Notes: generated by a model from the sequence alone, not told the origin. Shown: positions 8,840-17,473, counted from the first letter of the stretch. The stretch: DNA of 64,000 nt from Clostridium sp. AWRP (GCF_004006395.2 NZ_CP029758.2:2108001-2172000); one strand, 5' to 3'. Program-made: numbers and translations.

Positions 8840-8916
8840 TTATACTTTGAAAAAGTGATACAGTATATATGTATATATAGTTTTGACAAATTGGAGATAT
8901 TATAAGGAGGATTAAC

Positions 8917-10143
8917 ATGTCTAAGGTTTTAGAAAAATTTACTAAATATATAAAATTTGATACTAGTTCAAATGAAGAAATGAATACGGTCCCTACTACG
9001 CAAGGACAGATGGTGCTGGCAAAAGAATTGTCAAAAGAGTTAAAGAAAATAGGAATGAGAGAGGTTTCAGTAGATAAAAATGGATACGTAATGGCATCGT
9101 TACCATCTAATATTAATAAAGAAGTTCCTACTATAGGATTTATTGCACATATGGACACAAGTCCAGAAGTTTCAGGAATGAATGTAAATCCTAAATTTAT
9201 TGAAAACTATGATGGTAAGGATATAGTTTTAAATGGAGAAAAAAATATTGTTCTTTCTCCAGAGAATTTTCCAGAATTAAAAGATTATGTTGGGAAAACA
9301 CTTATTACTACAGATGGGACTACTCTTTTAGGTGCTGATGATAAAGCAGGGATTGCTGAGATTATTACTGCTTTAGAAACTTTAATAGAAAATCCAGAAA
9401 TTAAGCATGGAAACGTTAAAGTTGCGTTTACACCAGATGAAGAAATTGGAAGAGGACCAGATCATTTTGATGTTGAAAAATTCAATGCAAATGCAGCTTA
9501 TACGGTAGATGGAGGATCTCTTGGAGAATTGGAATATGAAAATTTCAATGCTGCAAGTGCAGAAGTAATTATTAGTGGAATAAATGTTCATCCAGGAAGT
9601 GCAAAAGGAATAATGATAAATTCGATGCTTATTGCTGGAGAATTTATGAGTATGCTTCCACAAAATGAAACTCCATCAACCACAGAAGGTTATGAAGGCT
9701 TTTATCATATAGTTTCACTTAACGGTGGAGTAGAGCAAACAAAGCTTGAATATATAATAAGAGACTTTGATGAGAAAAATTTTGAAAAAAGAAAACAATT
9801 TATAACTGGTGCTGCGGAAAGTTTAAACAAGAAATATGGCAAAAGTATAGTTAAAATTGAAATAAAAGACCAGTATAAAAATATGAAGGAAAAAATTGAG
9901 CCTGTAAAACATATAGTTGATATTGCTTTTGAAGCGATGAAATCGGTGGATGTGGTTCCAAAAGTTCAACCTATAAGAGGTGGTACAGATGGAGCTAGCT
10001 TATCTTTTAAAGGACTTCCTACACCAAATATATTCACTGGAGGACACAATTTCCATGGTAAGTTTGAGTACATACCCGTGTATTCTATGGAAAAAGCTGT
10101 AGAAGTAATACTTAAAATAGTCCAGTTATACGGGAAAATGTAA
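8917..10143 (+). CDS. pepT: Peptidase T (tripeptide aminopeptidase)
   Basis: A 408-residue cytosolic di-zinc tripeptidase that removes the N-terminal residue from tripeptides. All family motifs are intact: [11 protein letters not shown] (H78, D80), [10 protein letters not shown] (D141), TPDEEIGRG (E175, E176), [11 protein letters not shown] (D198), NVHPGSAKG (H225) and [13 protein letters not shown] near the C-terminus. The start is an ATG behind AAGGAGG. It is a clear paralogue of the gene at 4801 but keeps the residues that copy lacks. The YjeM-like transporter follows 27 bases later, so the two form an operon, fitting release and exchange of peptide-derived amino acids. Confidence 0.95.
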   Translation: MSKVLEKFTKYIKFDTSSNEEMNTVPTTQGQMVLAKELSKELKKIGMREVSVDKNGYVMASLPSNINKEVPTIGFIAHMDTSPEVSGMNVNPKFIENYDGKDIVLNGEKNIVLSPENFPELKDYVGKTLITTDGTTLLGADDKAGIAEIITALETLIENPEIKHGNVKVAFTPDEEIGRGPDHFDVEKFNANAAYTVDGGSLGELEYENFNAASAEVIISGINVHPGSAKGIMINSMLIAGEFMSMLPQNETPSTTEGYEGFYHIVSLNGGVEQTKLEYIIRDFDEKNFEKRKQFITGAAESLNKKYGKSIVKIEIKDQYKNMKEKIEPVKHIVDIAFEAMKSVDVVPKVQPIRGGTDGASLSFKGLPTPNIFTGGHNFHGKFEYIPVYSMEKAVEVILKIVQLYGKM

Positions 10144-10170
10144 TCAATAAATTAATAAAGGGGGAGAAAA

Positions 10171-11676
10171 ATGGAGTCAACTGAGAAAAAACAAAAAAAG
10201 ATGACGTTAATAGCACTAGTATTAATGATCTTTACATCAGTATTTGGATTCACTAATATACCCAGAGCATTTTATTTAATGGGTTATGGTGCAATTCCCT
10301 GGTATATTTTATCTGCAATAACTTTTTTTATTCCTTATGCATTTATGATGGCAGAATATGGAGCAGCATTTAAAAATGAAAGAGGGGGAATCTACTCGTG
10401 GATGGAAAAGTCCGTTGGAGCTAAATATGCCTTTATAGGAACATTCATGTGGTATGCTTCTTATGTAATTTGGATGGTTAATATATCTTCAACAATATGG
10501 GTACCGTTTTCAAATGCGATATTTGGAAGTGACAAAACGCCAACCTGGTCACTATTAGGATTAAATTCCACTCAGGTCTTAGGAATATTGGGTATATGCT
10601 GGATCTTAGTTGTAACATTAACAGCATCTAAGGGATTGGAAAAAATAACAAAAGTAACATCAGTAGGCGGTACTGCAGTAGCACTACTTAATATTGTATT
10701 ATTAATTGGAGCAGTAATTGTATTAATAGGAAATGGTGGACATTTAGCTCAGCCAATTGTATCATCAGCTGCTTTTACACAATCACCAAATCCTGACTAT
10801 CAAAGTGGTATTAGTGTATTGGCATTTTTAGTATTTGCGTTATTTGCTTATGGTGGAATAGAAGCAGTAGGAGGATTGGTAGACCAAACTGAAAAAGCAG
10901 AAGTAACATTTCCAAAAGGTGTTACTGTAGCAGCAATAATTATTGCCATAGGATATGCTGTAGGTATATTTTTGTGCGGCATATTTACTAATTGGAAAGA
11001 AGTGTTAGCACTAAAAGGTGTGCACATGGGCAATGTTGCTTATGTAGTAATGCAAAACTTAGGATATCAAATAGGACAAAGTCTTGGATGTAGTCAAGCA
11101 ACTTCATTGACAATAGGAGCTTGGACAGCTAGGTATGCAGGGTTATCCATGTTTTTAGCATTGTCAGGAGCATTCTTTACATTATGTTATTCACCACTAA
11201 AACAATTAGTGGAAGGTACACCAAAGAAATTATGGCCAGGAAAAATGGCTGAAATTAAAGATGGAATGCCTAAAAATGCTATGTGGGTTCAATGCATATT
11301 TGTAGTGGCATTTATAGCACTAGTATCTTTTGGAGGAGATGCAGCATCTAAATTTTTTAATATATTAATAAAGATGACTAATGTAGCAATGACTGTCCCA
11401 TATATGTTTTTATCAGCTGCATTTATTGCTTTTAAAAAGAAAACAGAAATCAAAAAACCTTTTGAAGTTTTTAAAAGTTATAGATGGACATGTATTGCTA
11501 CAGTAGTAGTTACTTTTACAATAGGGTTTGCTAATTTCTTTACAATAATAGAACCAGCAGTACATGGAAATTTAAAAGATACAATATGGATGATTATAGG
11601 TCCAGTATTTTTTACTATAATTGCTTTATTGATATATGGGTCATATGAAAGAAAAAGTAAAAAAGAATTGCAATAA
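10171..11676 (+). CDS. yjeM: YjeM-like amino-acid antiporter (APC superfamily)
   Basis: A 501-residue inner-membrane transporter with about 12 hydrophobic segments, of the glutamate/GABA-antiporter branch of the APC superfamily. The opening MTLIALVLMIFTSVFGFTN, then YLMGYGAIPWYI, MMAEYG and ERGGIYSWMEKSVG, closely follow the E. coli YjeM pattern. The FAYGGIEAVGG segment in the middle is the usual unwound-helix region. It probably exchanges an amino acid for a related amine or amino acid. It is the last gene of the pepT operon, with a strong terminator behind it. The substrate is unknown. Confidence 0.85.
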   Translation: MESTEKKQKKMTLIALVLMIFTSVFGFTNIPRAFYLMGYGAIPWYILSAITFFIPYAFMMAEYGAAFKNERGGIYSWMEKSVGAKYAFIGTFMWYASYVIWMVNISSTIWVPFSNAIFGSDKTPTWSLLGLNSTQVLGILGICWILVVTLTASKGLEKITKVTSVGGTAVALLNIVLLIGAVIVLIGNGGHLAQPIVSSAAFTQSPNPDYQSGISVLAFLVFALFAYGGIEAVGGLVDQTEKAEVTFPKGVTVAAIIIAIGYAVGIFLCGIFTNWKEVLALKGVHMGNVAYVVMQNLGYQIGQSLGCSQATSLTIGAWTARYAGLSMFLALSGAFFTLCYSPLKQLVEGTPKKLWPGKMAEIKDGMPKNAMWVQCIFVVAFIALVSFGGDAASKFFNILIKMTNVAMTVPYMFLSAAFIAFKKKTEIKKPFEVFKSYRWTCIATVVVTFTIGFANFFTIIEPAVHGNLKDTIWMIIGPVFFTIIALLIYGSYERKSKKELQ

Positions 11677-11713
11677 TATTTTAATTTTCAAAATTTCATA
11701 GGGGTAAATAGTT

Positions 11714-11740
11714 AACCAGGGTGCACGACCCTGGTTTTTA
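11714..11740 (+). terminator. Terminator after yjeM
   Basis: AACCAGGGT (11714-11722) pairs with ACCCTGGTT (11728-11736) across a 5-base loop, followed by TTTA: a compact GC-rich rho-independent terminator. Confidence 0.88.
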
Positions 11741-11790
11741 CTATTAAGGCATTTTCAAAGAAATAGCAAGTCAGTATGCTAGCCTATTTT

Positions 11791-12471
11791 TTATTTCAAA
11801 TGCCTAAGCATATTTATTGGACTTGTTGGACTTAAAAGATTTTTTATTTTACTATAAGGCAATTCAATTTCAAAAATTCCATAGTAGTAAGGCGTGTATT
11901 CGTAAACTTGGTAATAAAGTACTAGCGAATTAGGAGTAAGGTAATACTCTTGATTTGGAGTTATACCTTTGTACTCATTTATCAGTGTAATGTTATTGTC
12001 CTTAATATATTGATTAGCAAGTTCATTTAAGAAACCTACATAATAGATTTTAGGGTTAAATAAATCGCTGAAGGTGTATATTTGTCCTGTATTAACGTTT
12101 AATGTTATGGAAGAATAAGCTGTAAATCCGTGAGCAGCTTTATTTACATAAGTATACATATTAAATAGTATACTTAAAAGACCGTTTTTATTTAACATTA
12201 CGTCATAAGTACCTAAAATTTCATTAAAATCTATTTTTTCTGGGAATAAGACTTGAGATGTAAAAAGTTTACTTACTTCATTTATAATAGAAGTATTTAT
12301 CCTATTTATTATTTGATCCTTATTTGGATTTGGTATGAATGGATAGCTTATGCTAAATTTTTCAGGTGATATCTTTGCTGTATTTAATATAACCCCGCTG
12401 CTGGACTCATTTCTGAAAAAACATTTAGCAAATGGACAGATATTTTTTGAAATATTATAATTATGTGGCAT
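11791..12471 (-). CDS. DUF3298 (RsiV-like) domain protein
   Basis: A 226-residue protein whose C-terminal two thirds match the DUF3298/DUF4163 fold found in RsiV and many clostridial proteins. Visible parts are the helix-rich segment around residues 50-70, the TAYSSITLNVNTGQIYTFSDLF stretch split by short strands, and the closing YYLTPNSLVLYYQVYEY with ELPYSKI. There is no clear signal peptide or membrane anchor, unlike RsiV, and the N-terminus has three Cys. The ribosome site GAGAGGG precedes the ATG. It is divergent from the EAL-HDOD gene. Function is unknown; ligand or lysozyme binding is known only for some relatives. Confidence 0.72.
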   Translation of the reverse strand: MPHNYNISKNICPFAKCFFRNESSSGVILNTAKISPEKFSISYPFIPNPNKDQIINRINTSIINEVSKLFTSQVLFPEKIDFNEILGTYDVMLNKNGLLSILFNMYTYVNKAAHGFTAYSSITLNVNTGQIYTFSDLFNPKIYYVGFLNELANQYIKDNNITLINEYKGITPNQEYYLTPNSLVLYYQVYEYTPYYYGIFEIELPYSKIKNLLSPTSPINMLRHLK

Positions 12472-12562
12472 TTGTACCCTCTCAATAATAGTTTTTATAG
12501 TATAATTTATTTATTAAGTGGTAAAAGTGTTCTTCTTAAGTATGTTTTAAGGAAGTGATAAT

Positions 12563-13765
12563 TTGGATGCATTTATAGCTAGACAGCCGATATTTAATAA
12601 AAAGGAAAGGGTTGTAGCTTATGAATTACTTTATAGGGATAGTTTTGAAAATTACTATAATGGAAGTGATGAAGATAAAGCTACTTGTAATGTCATAGCA
12701 AACGTTTTTTCTCTCGCTGGAGTAGATAAAATTACATGGGGTAAAAAGGCGTTTATTAATTTCCCTAAAAATCTTATAACGGATGATATTATTCCAATGT
12801 TACCTAAGAATGTAGTAATTGAAATACTTGAAACCGTTGAGCCGACTCCAAGAGTAGTGAATGCGTGTAGATATTTGAAAGAGTGTGGCTATACACTTGC
12901 ACTTGATGATTTTATATTTGATAAAAAGTACATAGAATTATTGGATTTGACAGATATAGTTAAAGTGGATTTTAAGATGGCAAGATATGAAAAGAAGTTT
13001 ATATTAAATAATACTAAAAACAATAATATTAAATTCTTAGCTGAAAAAGTTGAAACGCAAGAAGACTATAATAAAGCAAAAAATTTAGGATATGACCTTT
13101 TTCAGGGATATTTTTTTAGTGAGCCAACTGTAGTATCAACTAAAGATATTCCAAAGGAAAAGTTAATATATGTAGAAATACTTTCTGAATTAAGTAAAAA
13201 AAATGTAGATATTGTAAAGTTAAAATCACTTGTAATAAAAGATTTATCTATAGTATATAAATTTTTAAAAATTATAAATTCATGTATGTATGGGCTTAAA
13301 AGTAAAATTGTTTCACCTCATCAAGCAATAACCTATCTTGGTGAAGTAGAATCTTGCAAATGGCTTTATGTTATAGTTTTAGGAAGTATGGGATCATATA
13401 GGTCAAGTGAGATAGTAAGGGCATCTCTTGTAAGGGCTAAATTTTGTGAAAGAATTGGATCAAGGTTATACCCTGATGATTTGGAAAAGCAGTATAATTT
13501 CTTTATAGTAGGTATGCTTTCTATGCTTGATGTAATACTTGAAAGGAATATGGAAAGTCTATCAGGTGAACTGTTTTTAGAGAAGGATGTAAGAGAAGCT
13601 TTAATTGGAAAAAATAACAAATATAAGGAAGTTCTTAATTTAATAATTTCCTACGAAAGGGCTAGATGGGATGAATGTACAGAATTTTCAAAGAAGTTAA
13701 ATATAGATATAAGTACAGTTGTGAAAGAATACATTTTTGCATTGAATTGGGCTAATATAATATGA
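12563..13765 (+). CDS. EAL-HDOD domain signalling protein (YuxH type)
   Basis: A 400-residue cytosolic protein with an N-terminal EAL-like domain (about 1-200) and a C-terminal HDOD domain (about 200-400). The EAL signature is degenerate: YELLYRD replaces the catalytic EAL motif, although LALDDF and KVDF are present. It therefore probably does not hydrolyse cyclic di-GMP, as in other YuxH proteins. The start is a TTG behind AAGGAAGTGA; no in-frame ATG lies nearby. These proteins are linked to motility and signalling decisions, but the partner is unknown. A weak hairpin (13781-13802) follows the gene. Confidence 0.88.
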   Translation: MDAFIARQPIFNKKERVVAYELLYRDSFENYYNGSDEDKATCNVIANVFSLAGVDKITWGKKAFINFPKNLITDDIIPMLPKNVVIEILETVEPTPRVVNACRYLKECGYTLALDDFIFDKKYIELLDLTDIVKVDFKMARYEKKFILNNTKNNNIKFLAEKVETQEDYNKAKNLGYDLFQGYFFSEPTVVSTKDIPKEKLIYVEILSELSKKNVDIVKLKSLVIKDLSIVYKFLKIINSCMYGLKSKIVSPHQAITYLGEVESCKWLYVIVLGSMGSYRSSEIVRASLVRAKFCERIGSRLYPDDLEKQYNFFIVGMLSMLDVILERNMESLSGELFLEKDVREALIGKNNKYKEVLNLIISYERARWDECTEFSKKLNIDISTVVKEYIFALNWANII

Positions 13766-13815
13766 CATAATGGGGAGTTGAGTGGAAAACTAGACTTCCA
13801 CTTTCCTAAAATCAT

Positions 13816-13870
13816 GTTGACAATGTAAACTTAGAGATGTATTATATATTTAAAAGTTGACACTGTAAAC
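13816..13870 (+). promoter_or_regulatory. Promoter with two copies of an operator (flavodoxin operon)
   Basis: TTGACA (13817-13822), a 17-base spacer and TATTAT (13840-13845) make a near-consensus promoter. A 15-bp imperfect palindrome, GTTGACA-N-TGTAAAC, covers the -35 box (13816-13830) and recurs at 13856-13870, just after the expected transcription start. The two copies are exactly 40 bp apart. This is the layout of a repressor that binds two sites around its promoter. Confidence 0.7.
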
Positions 13871-13893
13871 ATAATAAGGAGGTATTTAAATCT

Positions 13894-14466
13894 ATGAAAA
13901 TATTAGTTATAAATGACAGTCAAAATGAAGATAAGCTTGGAAAGAAAATAAGAGAGAGAACTGTGAAAATGCTTAAAAGTCAAAAAATTGAATTTAAAGA
14001 TTACAATTTAAATCTAGAGGATTTACACCATTGTATTGGTTGCTTTAACTGTTGGATTAAAACGCCGGGCATTTGTGTATTTGATGACCTGGGAAGAAAT
14101 ATATGCGAGGATTTTATAAAAAGTGATGTTGTATTGTATGTAGGCCCAATAAAATATGGATGTTACAGTTCTGTTATAAAAAGATCACTGGATAGGCAAA
14201 TACCTAATATACTTCCGTTTTTTGAAGAAGTGAATGGAGAAATGCATCATTCACCACGTTATGACAAGTATCCAGAACTAGTTGCTTTAGGATATGGTGA
14301 AGATGTTTCTAGTGAAGAAGAAGAAACTTTTAGTTCTCTTGTTACAGCTAATGGGATAAATCTTCAAAAAAGTGGAGCAAAAGCTTATGTGTGCAAAAAC
14401 GATGTTGATATAGATGAATATATAAATAATTTTGAAATCTATTTAGAAGAAAGAGAGGTTAGGTAA
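13894..14466 (+). CDS. Flavodoxin-fold FMN reductase family protein with CxxC motif
   Basis: A 190-residue flavodoxin-like protein of the NADPH-dependent FMN reductase / iron-sulfur flavoprotein type. It opens with a Rossmann-like strand and a modified phosphate loop (ILVINDSQNEDKLGKKI). HHCIGCFNCWIKTPGICVFDD near residue 46 (broken here as CIGC-FNCW-PGIC) carries the four-Cys pattern seen in family members with a redox-active or cluster-binding site. GPIKYGCYSSVIKRSLDR is the FMN-contacting loop. The start is an ATG after AAGGAGG. One base separates its stop from the next gene, so the pair is translationally coupled. The paired operators upstream suggest redox or electrophile-responsive repression. 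Confidence 0.8.
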   Translation: MKILVINDSQNEDKLGKKIRERTVKMLKSQKIEFKDYNLNLEDLHHCIGCFNCWIKTPGICVFDDLGRNICEDFIKSDVVLYVGPIKYGCYSSVIKRSLDRQIPNILPFFEEVNGEMHHSPRYDKYPELVALGYGEDVSSEEEETFSSLVTANGINLQKSGAKAYVCKNDVDIDEYINNFEIYLEEREVR

Positions 14467-14467
14467 A

Positions 14468-15139
14468 GTGAAAAAAGTATGTTTTGTAAATGGAAGTCCT
14501 AGAGAAAGTGGAAGCACTTCAGCTTATTTTATAGGAGAAATACAAAAATTAATTAAAGATAATGATATAGAAACTCAGTGTGTTTATGCAATTAAAGATT
14601 TAAAATCAGGTAAGATAGCTCAAAGTTTTGAAAAAATTATAAGCTCAGACAGCGTAATATTTGTTTTCCCACTTTATGTTGACAGCATACCATCTAATTT
14701 TATTGATTTTTTATGGAAAATTGAAAATTATATAAAAGAAAATGAGATTGATAAAAATGAACTTCCATGCTTATATGCTATTATAAATTGTGGATTTGTA
14801 GAAGGCATTCAAAATAAAAATGCTGTAAATATAATTTATAACTTTTCGAAAAAGACAGGCTTTGACTTCAAGTTTGCAATAGGTATAGGCGGAGGAGAGT
14901 TTGTAAAAGGTACAAGGGATATAATACCAATTGAAAGTGATATAAAAAGAGACATATATCTAGCACTTTGCAAACTTAAAGATAGCATAGAAAGTGGCAG
15001 AGAGGACGATGAAAAAGGAGTATTCGTAAGCCCTAAAGTGCCTAGATCACAATTCATACTTAATGGAAATAACGGATGGGTAGAAATGGTCAAAGAAAAT
15101 AATGTGACAAAAGAAGATCTTTTAAAAAAGGCATATTAA
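14468..15139 (+). CDS. Flavodoxin-fold NAD(P)H oxidoreductase
   Basis: A 223-residue flavodoxin-like fold protein. The N-terminal VCFVNGSPRESGSTSAYF is the FMN phosphate-binding loop of the NADPH-dependent FMN reductase family, and VFPLYVDSIPSNFIDFLW is the second flavin loop. It starts with GTG one base after the previous stop and is the second gene of the operon. The two flavin proteins differ enough to be a heterologous pair rather than a recent duplication; this one lacks the four-Cys motif. Substrate is unknown; quinone, nitro compound or flavin reduction would fit the fold. Confidence 0.75.
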   Translation: MKKVCFVNGSPRESGSTSAYFIGEIQKLIKDNDIETQCVYAIKDLKSGKIAQSFEKIISSDSVIFVFPLYVDSIPSNFIDFLWKIENYIKENEIDKNELPCLYAIINCGFVEGIQNKNAVNIIYNFSKKTGFDFKFAIGIGGGEFVKGTRDIIPIESDIKRDIYLALCKLKDSIESGREDDEKGVFVSPKVPRSQFILNGNNGWVEMVKENNVTKEDLLKKAY

Positions 15140-15144
15140 AAATG

Positions 15145-15197
15145 AATGAGATATCTCGCTTAGAAAGTATTTTCTATTTTGAGATATCTCATTTTTC
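15145..15197 (+). terminator. Terminator after the flavodoxin pair
   Basis: AATGAGATATCTC (15145-15157) pairs perfectly with GAGATATCTCATT (15181-15193) across a 23-base loop; TTTC follows. Confidence 0.75.
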
Positions 15198-15289
15198 GTA
15201 ATAAAATTTGTATATTAGACAGGTTCTACTATAATGTAATATATGTACTTAAATTTAGCTATATGCTTTAGAAAGGTGAAAATTACAAA

Positions 15290-16237
15290 ATGGAGAACTT
15301 AATATACAGTTTAAATGCTACAGTACCGGTGTTTTTAGTTATTGTGGTAGGATATGTGTTAAAACAAATAGGAATGTTGAATGATAATTTCATAGAAATA
15401 GCTAATAAATTTAACTTTAAAGTTACTTTACCGATATTATTATTAACTGACATTGGATCAACTAATATAATTAAAAATTTTGATGGAAAGTACATATTGT
15501 TTTGTGCAGTAGTCACATCTATTTGTTTCTGGTCAATTTGGTTTTTTACTAAAAAATTTATGAAAGATTCTTCTATGACGGGAGCTTTTGTACAAGCATC
15601 TTTTCGTGGAAGTGCATCTATACTGGGAATTGCCTTTATTCAAAATATTTATGGAAATGCGGGAATGGCTCCTATGATGATTATAGGAGCTGTTCCACTT
15701 TACAATATATATTCTGTTATTGTACTTACTTTTGAAAGTGAAGACAACAGAGGAGGAAAAGATAGTATAAAAAAGGCATGTATCAATATTATAAAAAATC
15801 CCATTATCATTGGAATTTTGCTAGGAATGATAGTATCACTATTAAATATTCATTTTCCTAAAATAATAGACAAAACACTCAAAAATTTTGCAGTTATGGC
15901 ATCTCCTTTGGCACTTGTAACTATTGGGGCTGGCTTTGAAGGAACAAAAGCCCTTGCAAAGATAAAACCAACTTTAGCAGCTTCCTTTATAAAACTGGTA
16001 GCTCAAGCTGCTGTATTTTTGCCACTAGCAGTATATTTGGGATTTAGAAATCAAGAACTTGTTGCTTTAATTATCATGCTTGGTTCTCCAACTACAGTAA
16101 GCTGTTATATAATGGCAAAGAATATGAACAATGATGGTGTTTTGACTTCAAGCATCGTTGTAGCAACTACTTTATTATCAGCGTTTACTCTAACTTTTTG
16201 GATTTTTCTATTAAAGAGCTTTAAATTTATTCTATAA
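15290..16237 (+). CDS. AEC-family transporter (auxin efflux carrier type)
   Basis: A 315-residue membrane protein with about ten hydrophobic helices in two five-helix halves separated by a charged loop near residue 150 (ESEDNRGGKDS). The NFKVTLPILLLTDIGS segment and the late LGSPTTVSCYIMAKNM segment with paired Pro are typical crossover motifs of the AEC family. Bacterial members export or exchange carboxylates such as malate, or amino acids. The ATG follows GAAAGGTG. A terminator precedes and another follows, so it is monocistronic. Substrate unknown. Confidence 0.88.
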   Translation: MENLIYSLNATVPVFLVIVVGYVLKQIGMLNDNFIEIANKFNFKVTLPILLLTDIGSTNIIKNFDGKYILFCAVVTSICFWSIWFFTKKFMKDSSMTGAFVQASFRGSASILGIAFIQNIYGNAGMAPMMIIGAVPLYNIYSVIVLTFESEDNRGGKDSIKKACINIIKNPIIIGILLGMIVSLLNIHFPKIIDKTLKNFAVMASPLALVTIGAGFEGTKALAKIKPTLAASFIKLVAQAAVFLPLAVYLGFRNQELVALIIMLGSPTTVSCYIMAKNMNNDGVLTSSIVVATTLLSAFTLTFWIFLLKSFKFIL

Positions 16238-16255
16238 TTTGTTTTTAAATGGATT

Positions 16256-16277
16256 GGTGGAGGACATAACCTCCGCC
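16256..16277. terminator. Terminator between converging AEC and XRE genes
   Basis: GGTGGAGG (16256-16263) pairs with CCTCCGCC (16270-16277), one G-T pair, 6-base loop; A/T flanks extend the stem. It probably serves both strands. Confidence 0.7.
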
Positions 16278-16288
16278 AAATTAATAAT

Positions 16289-16492
16289 CTAATCTTCAAA
16301 TTTAAATAATTCTTCCACAGAAGTATTGAATACTTTTGCGATGTCCATTGCCAGTTTAAGTGATGGATTATATCTACCATTTTCAAGGTGAACAATGGTT
16401 TCTCTTCTTACCCCTATTAATTCTGCTAATTCACTTTGTTTCATATTCATTTTTTCTCTATATTCTTTTACTTTTGTTTTTAGAGTTGGCAT
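16289..16492 (-). CDS. Small XRE-family helix-turn-helix regulator
   Basis: A 67-residue single-domain Cro/C1-type regulator. The helix-turn-helix is [20 protein letters not shown] near residues 19-38, followed by the [15 protein letters not shown] helix and a short acidic tail. It belongs to the YvaO-like small group commonly paired with a membrane protein. The start is ATG at 16492, behind GAGG at the end of the upstream gene; a longer frame to 16513 lacks a ribosome site. One base separates the two genes, so they are translationally coupled. It is the best candidate to bind the perfect palindrome at 16901-16942. Confidence 0.9.
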   Translation of the reverse strand: MPTLKTKVKEYREKMNMKQSELAELIGVRRETIVHLENGRYNPSLKLAMDIAKVFNTSVEELFKFED

Positions 16493-16493
16493 A

Positions 16494-16886
16494 TTATATA
16501 CCTCGCATATCAATTACACAGAAAATAATTGCCCGCAGGATAGTTAATGCTACGATACCTGCAGCAATCAAGTAGCCTGTCATTATGCCGCTTGGGGTTA
16601 TAAATGCTGATGGAAGTAAAATGCCGGCCATAAATAAATAAGAAAGTTTTAGACAAATAGAATCTGTTTTATTAAGGGTTTCTTTTGCAAATTCATCAAA
16701 AATCTCTGAATTCCCTTTGAGTAGTGCCAAAAATACAAGTGTGAGTCCCAGCAATAAATATTCTATTAGTGTATGAATGGGTTTGAAAGTGAGACTTACA
16801 CTCATCCAATAATACATGAGAAATAATAAAGCCGGGATTATTTTAGCACTAATCCAAATTCTTAAACTAATTTTTTTATCTTTCAT
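16494..16886 (-). CDS. Small four-helix membrane protein coupled to the XRE regulator
   Basis: A 130-residue protein with about four hydrophobic segments (near residues 13-33, 38-60, 78-98 and 103-124) and a basic N-terminus. I do not recognise a named family; small integral membrane proteins of this size often sit next to single-domain XRE regulators in Firmicutes (DUF2178/DUF3796-like). The start is ATG at 16886, seven bases after AAAGGAG; the longer frame to 16958 runs through the palindrome and promoter. The role is unknown; the pair could be a membrane sensor with its repressor. Confidence 0.75.
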   Translation of the reverse strand: MKDKKISLRIWISAKIIPALLFLMYYWMSVSLTFKPIHTLIEYLLLGLTLVFLALLKGNSEIFDEFAKETLNKTDSICLKLSYLFMAGILLPSAFITPSGIMTGYLIAAGIVALTILRAIIFCVIDMRGI

Positions 16887-16900
16887 AATATAGTCTCCTT

Positions 16901-16958
16901 TATGTGATATATTTATAACTTGTGTTATAAATATATCACATATTTTTTTTAAAATCAA
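16901..16958 (-). promoter_or_regulatory. Promoter whose -10 box lies in a perfect 19-bp palindrome
   Basis: The left arm 16901-16919 and right arm 16924-16942 are exact reverse complements (19 bp each, TTGT centre). On the minus strand, TTGATT (16958-16953), 17 bases, and TATATT (16935-16930) with an upstream TGA (extended -10) form a promoter for the membrane-protein/XRE operon. The -10 box falls inside the right arm, so a dimer bound here would block initiation. Confidence 0.7.
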
Positions 16959-16996
16959 GTAAAAAGTGAATTATTTGTAACTTTATTAAATATTAA

Positions 16997-17026
16997 AAAG
17001 CCAATGCTTGATTAAGCATTGGCTTT
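16997..17026 (-). terminator. Terminator hairpin after the 52-residue reading frame
   Basis: AAAGCCAATGCTT (17014-17026 on minus) pairs perfectly over 13 bp across a 4-base loop; TTAATATTT follows on the minus strand. It stands 11 bases past the stop of the minus-strand frame at 17038. Confidence 0.65.
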
Positions 17027-17037
17027 GAATTTTATAT

Positions 17038-17196
17038 TTATATCCAAAATATCGGTGCTTTAATTTTGACACCTATCTCTCGATAGGTGGGTGTTCTCAC
17101 AGATGTATCTATCGCTTTTAATGCGTTAAAAGGACTCATAAAAAAGTACATATCCTCATCTAAATTTGAACTCCCGATGTTTAAATGTAGGTTCAA
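17038..17196 (-). CDS. Possible small protein or gene remnant (52 aa)
   Basis: A minus-strand frame from TTG at 17196 to TAA, ending close to a good terminator. The predicted peptide has protein-like composition (for example FMSPFNALKAIDTSV, then PTYREIG, and ends KAPIFWI), but there is no ribosome site and two stops lie just upstream in the same frame. It contains an 8-bp hairpin, CACCTATC/GATAGGTG. It may be the 3' end of a decayed gene, a true small protein, or part of a repeated non-coding element. I do not recognise a family. Confidence 0.3.
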   Translation of the reverse strand: MNLHLNIGSSNLDEDMYFFMSPFNALKAIDTSVRTPTYREIGVKIKAPIFWI

Positions 17197-17398
17197 AATA
17201 AAAGCTTAACGTGTATTTCAGAAGTTGTACACTATAAAATTCATAATAAAAAGAAAAATCATTAACTAGAAATGTAGTCGTTTTCCTTTTGTGAGATTAT
17301 AATAACATATTTAAGTTATCATTGCAAGTAGATAATATATGGTAGATTAATGAAGTAATAGAGGATATATCTGATAATATTTTTATTCCTGACAATTA

Positions 17399-17473
17399 TT
17401 AGTTAGGTAACTAAATTGTTATTGACAATATGGAAAGTCAATGATATTATAAAAATAAGTTAGTTAACTAACT
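17399..17473 (+). promoter_or_regulatory. marR promoter flanked by two palindromic operators
   Basis: A consensus promoter, TTGACA (17422-17427), 17 bases, TATTAT (17445-17450). Upstream, TTAGTTA-GG-TAACTAA (17399-17414) is a perfect dyad. Downstream, AGTTAGTTAACTAACT (17458-17473) is a perfect 16-bp palindrome sharing the TTAGTTA half-site. Both fit the length and symmetry of MarR-type operators, so autoregulation of the following gene is likely. Confidence 0.8.

Noticed and set aside
8883..8888. TTGACA upstream of pepT as a promoter
   Set aside because: No -10 box lies at 16-18 bases; the next TATTAT is nine bases away and the ribosome site follows directly.
13816..13870. CRISPR-like direct repeats
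   Set aside because: Only two 15-bp copies occur, they are palindromic and sit on promoter parts; there is no array and no cas gene.
17088..17110. CACCTATC/GATAGGTG hairpin as a tRNA arm or RNA gene
   Set aside because: No further arms or tRNA-like folding can be found, and the hairpin lies within a possible reading frame.
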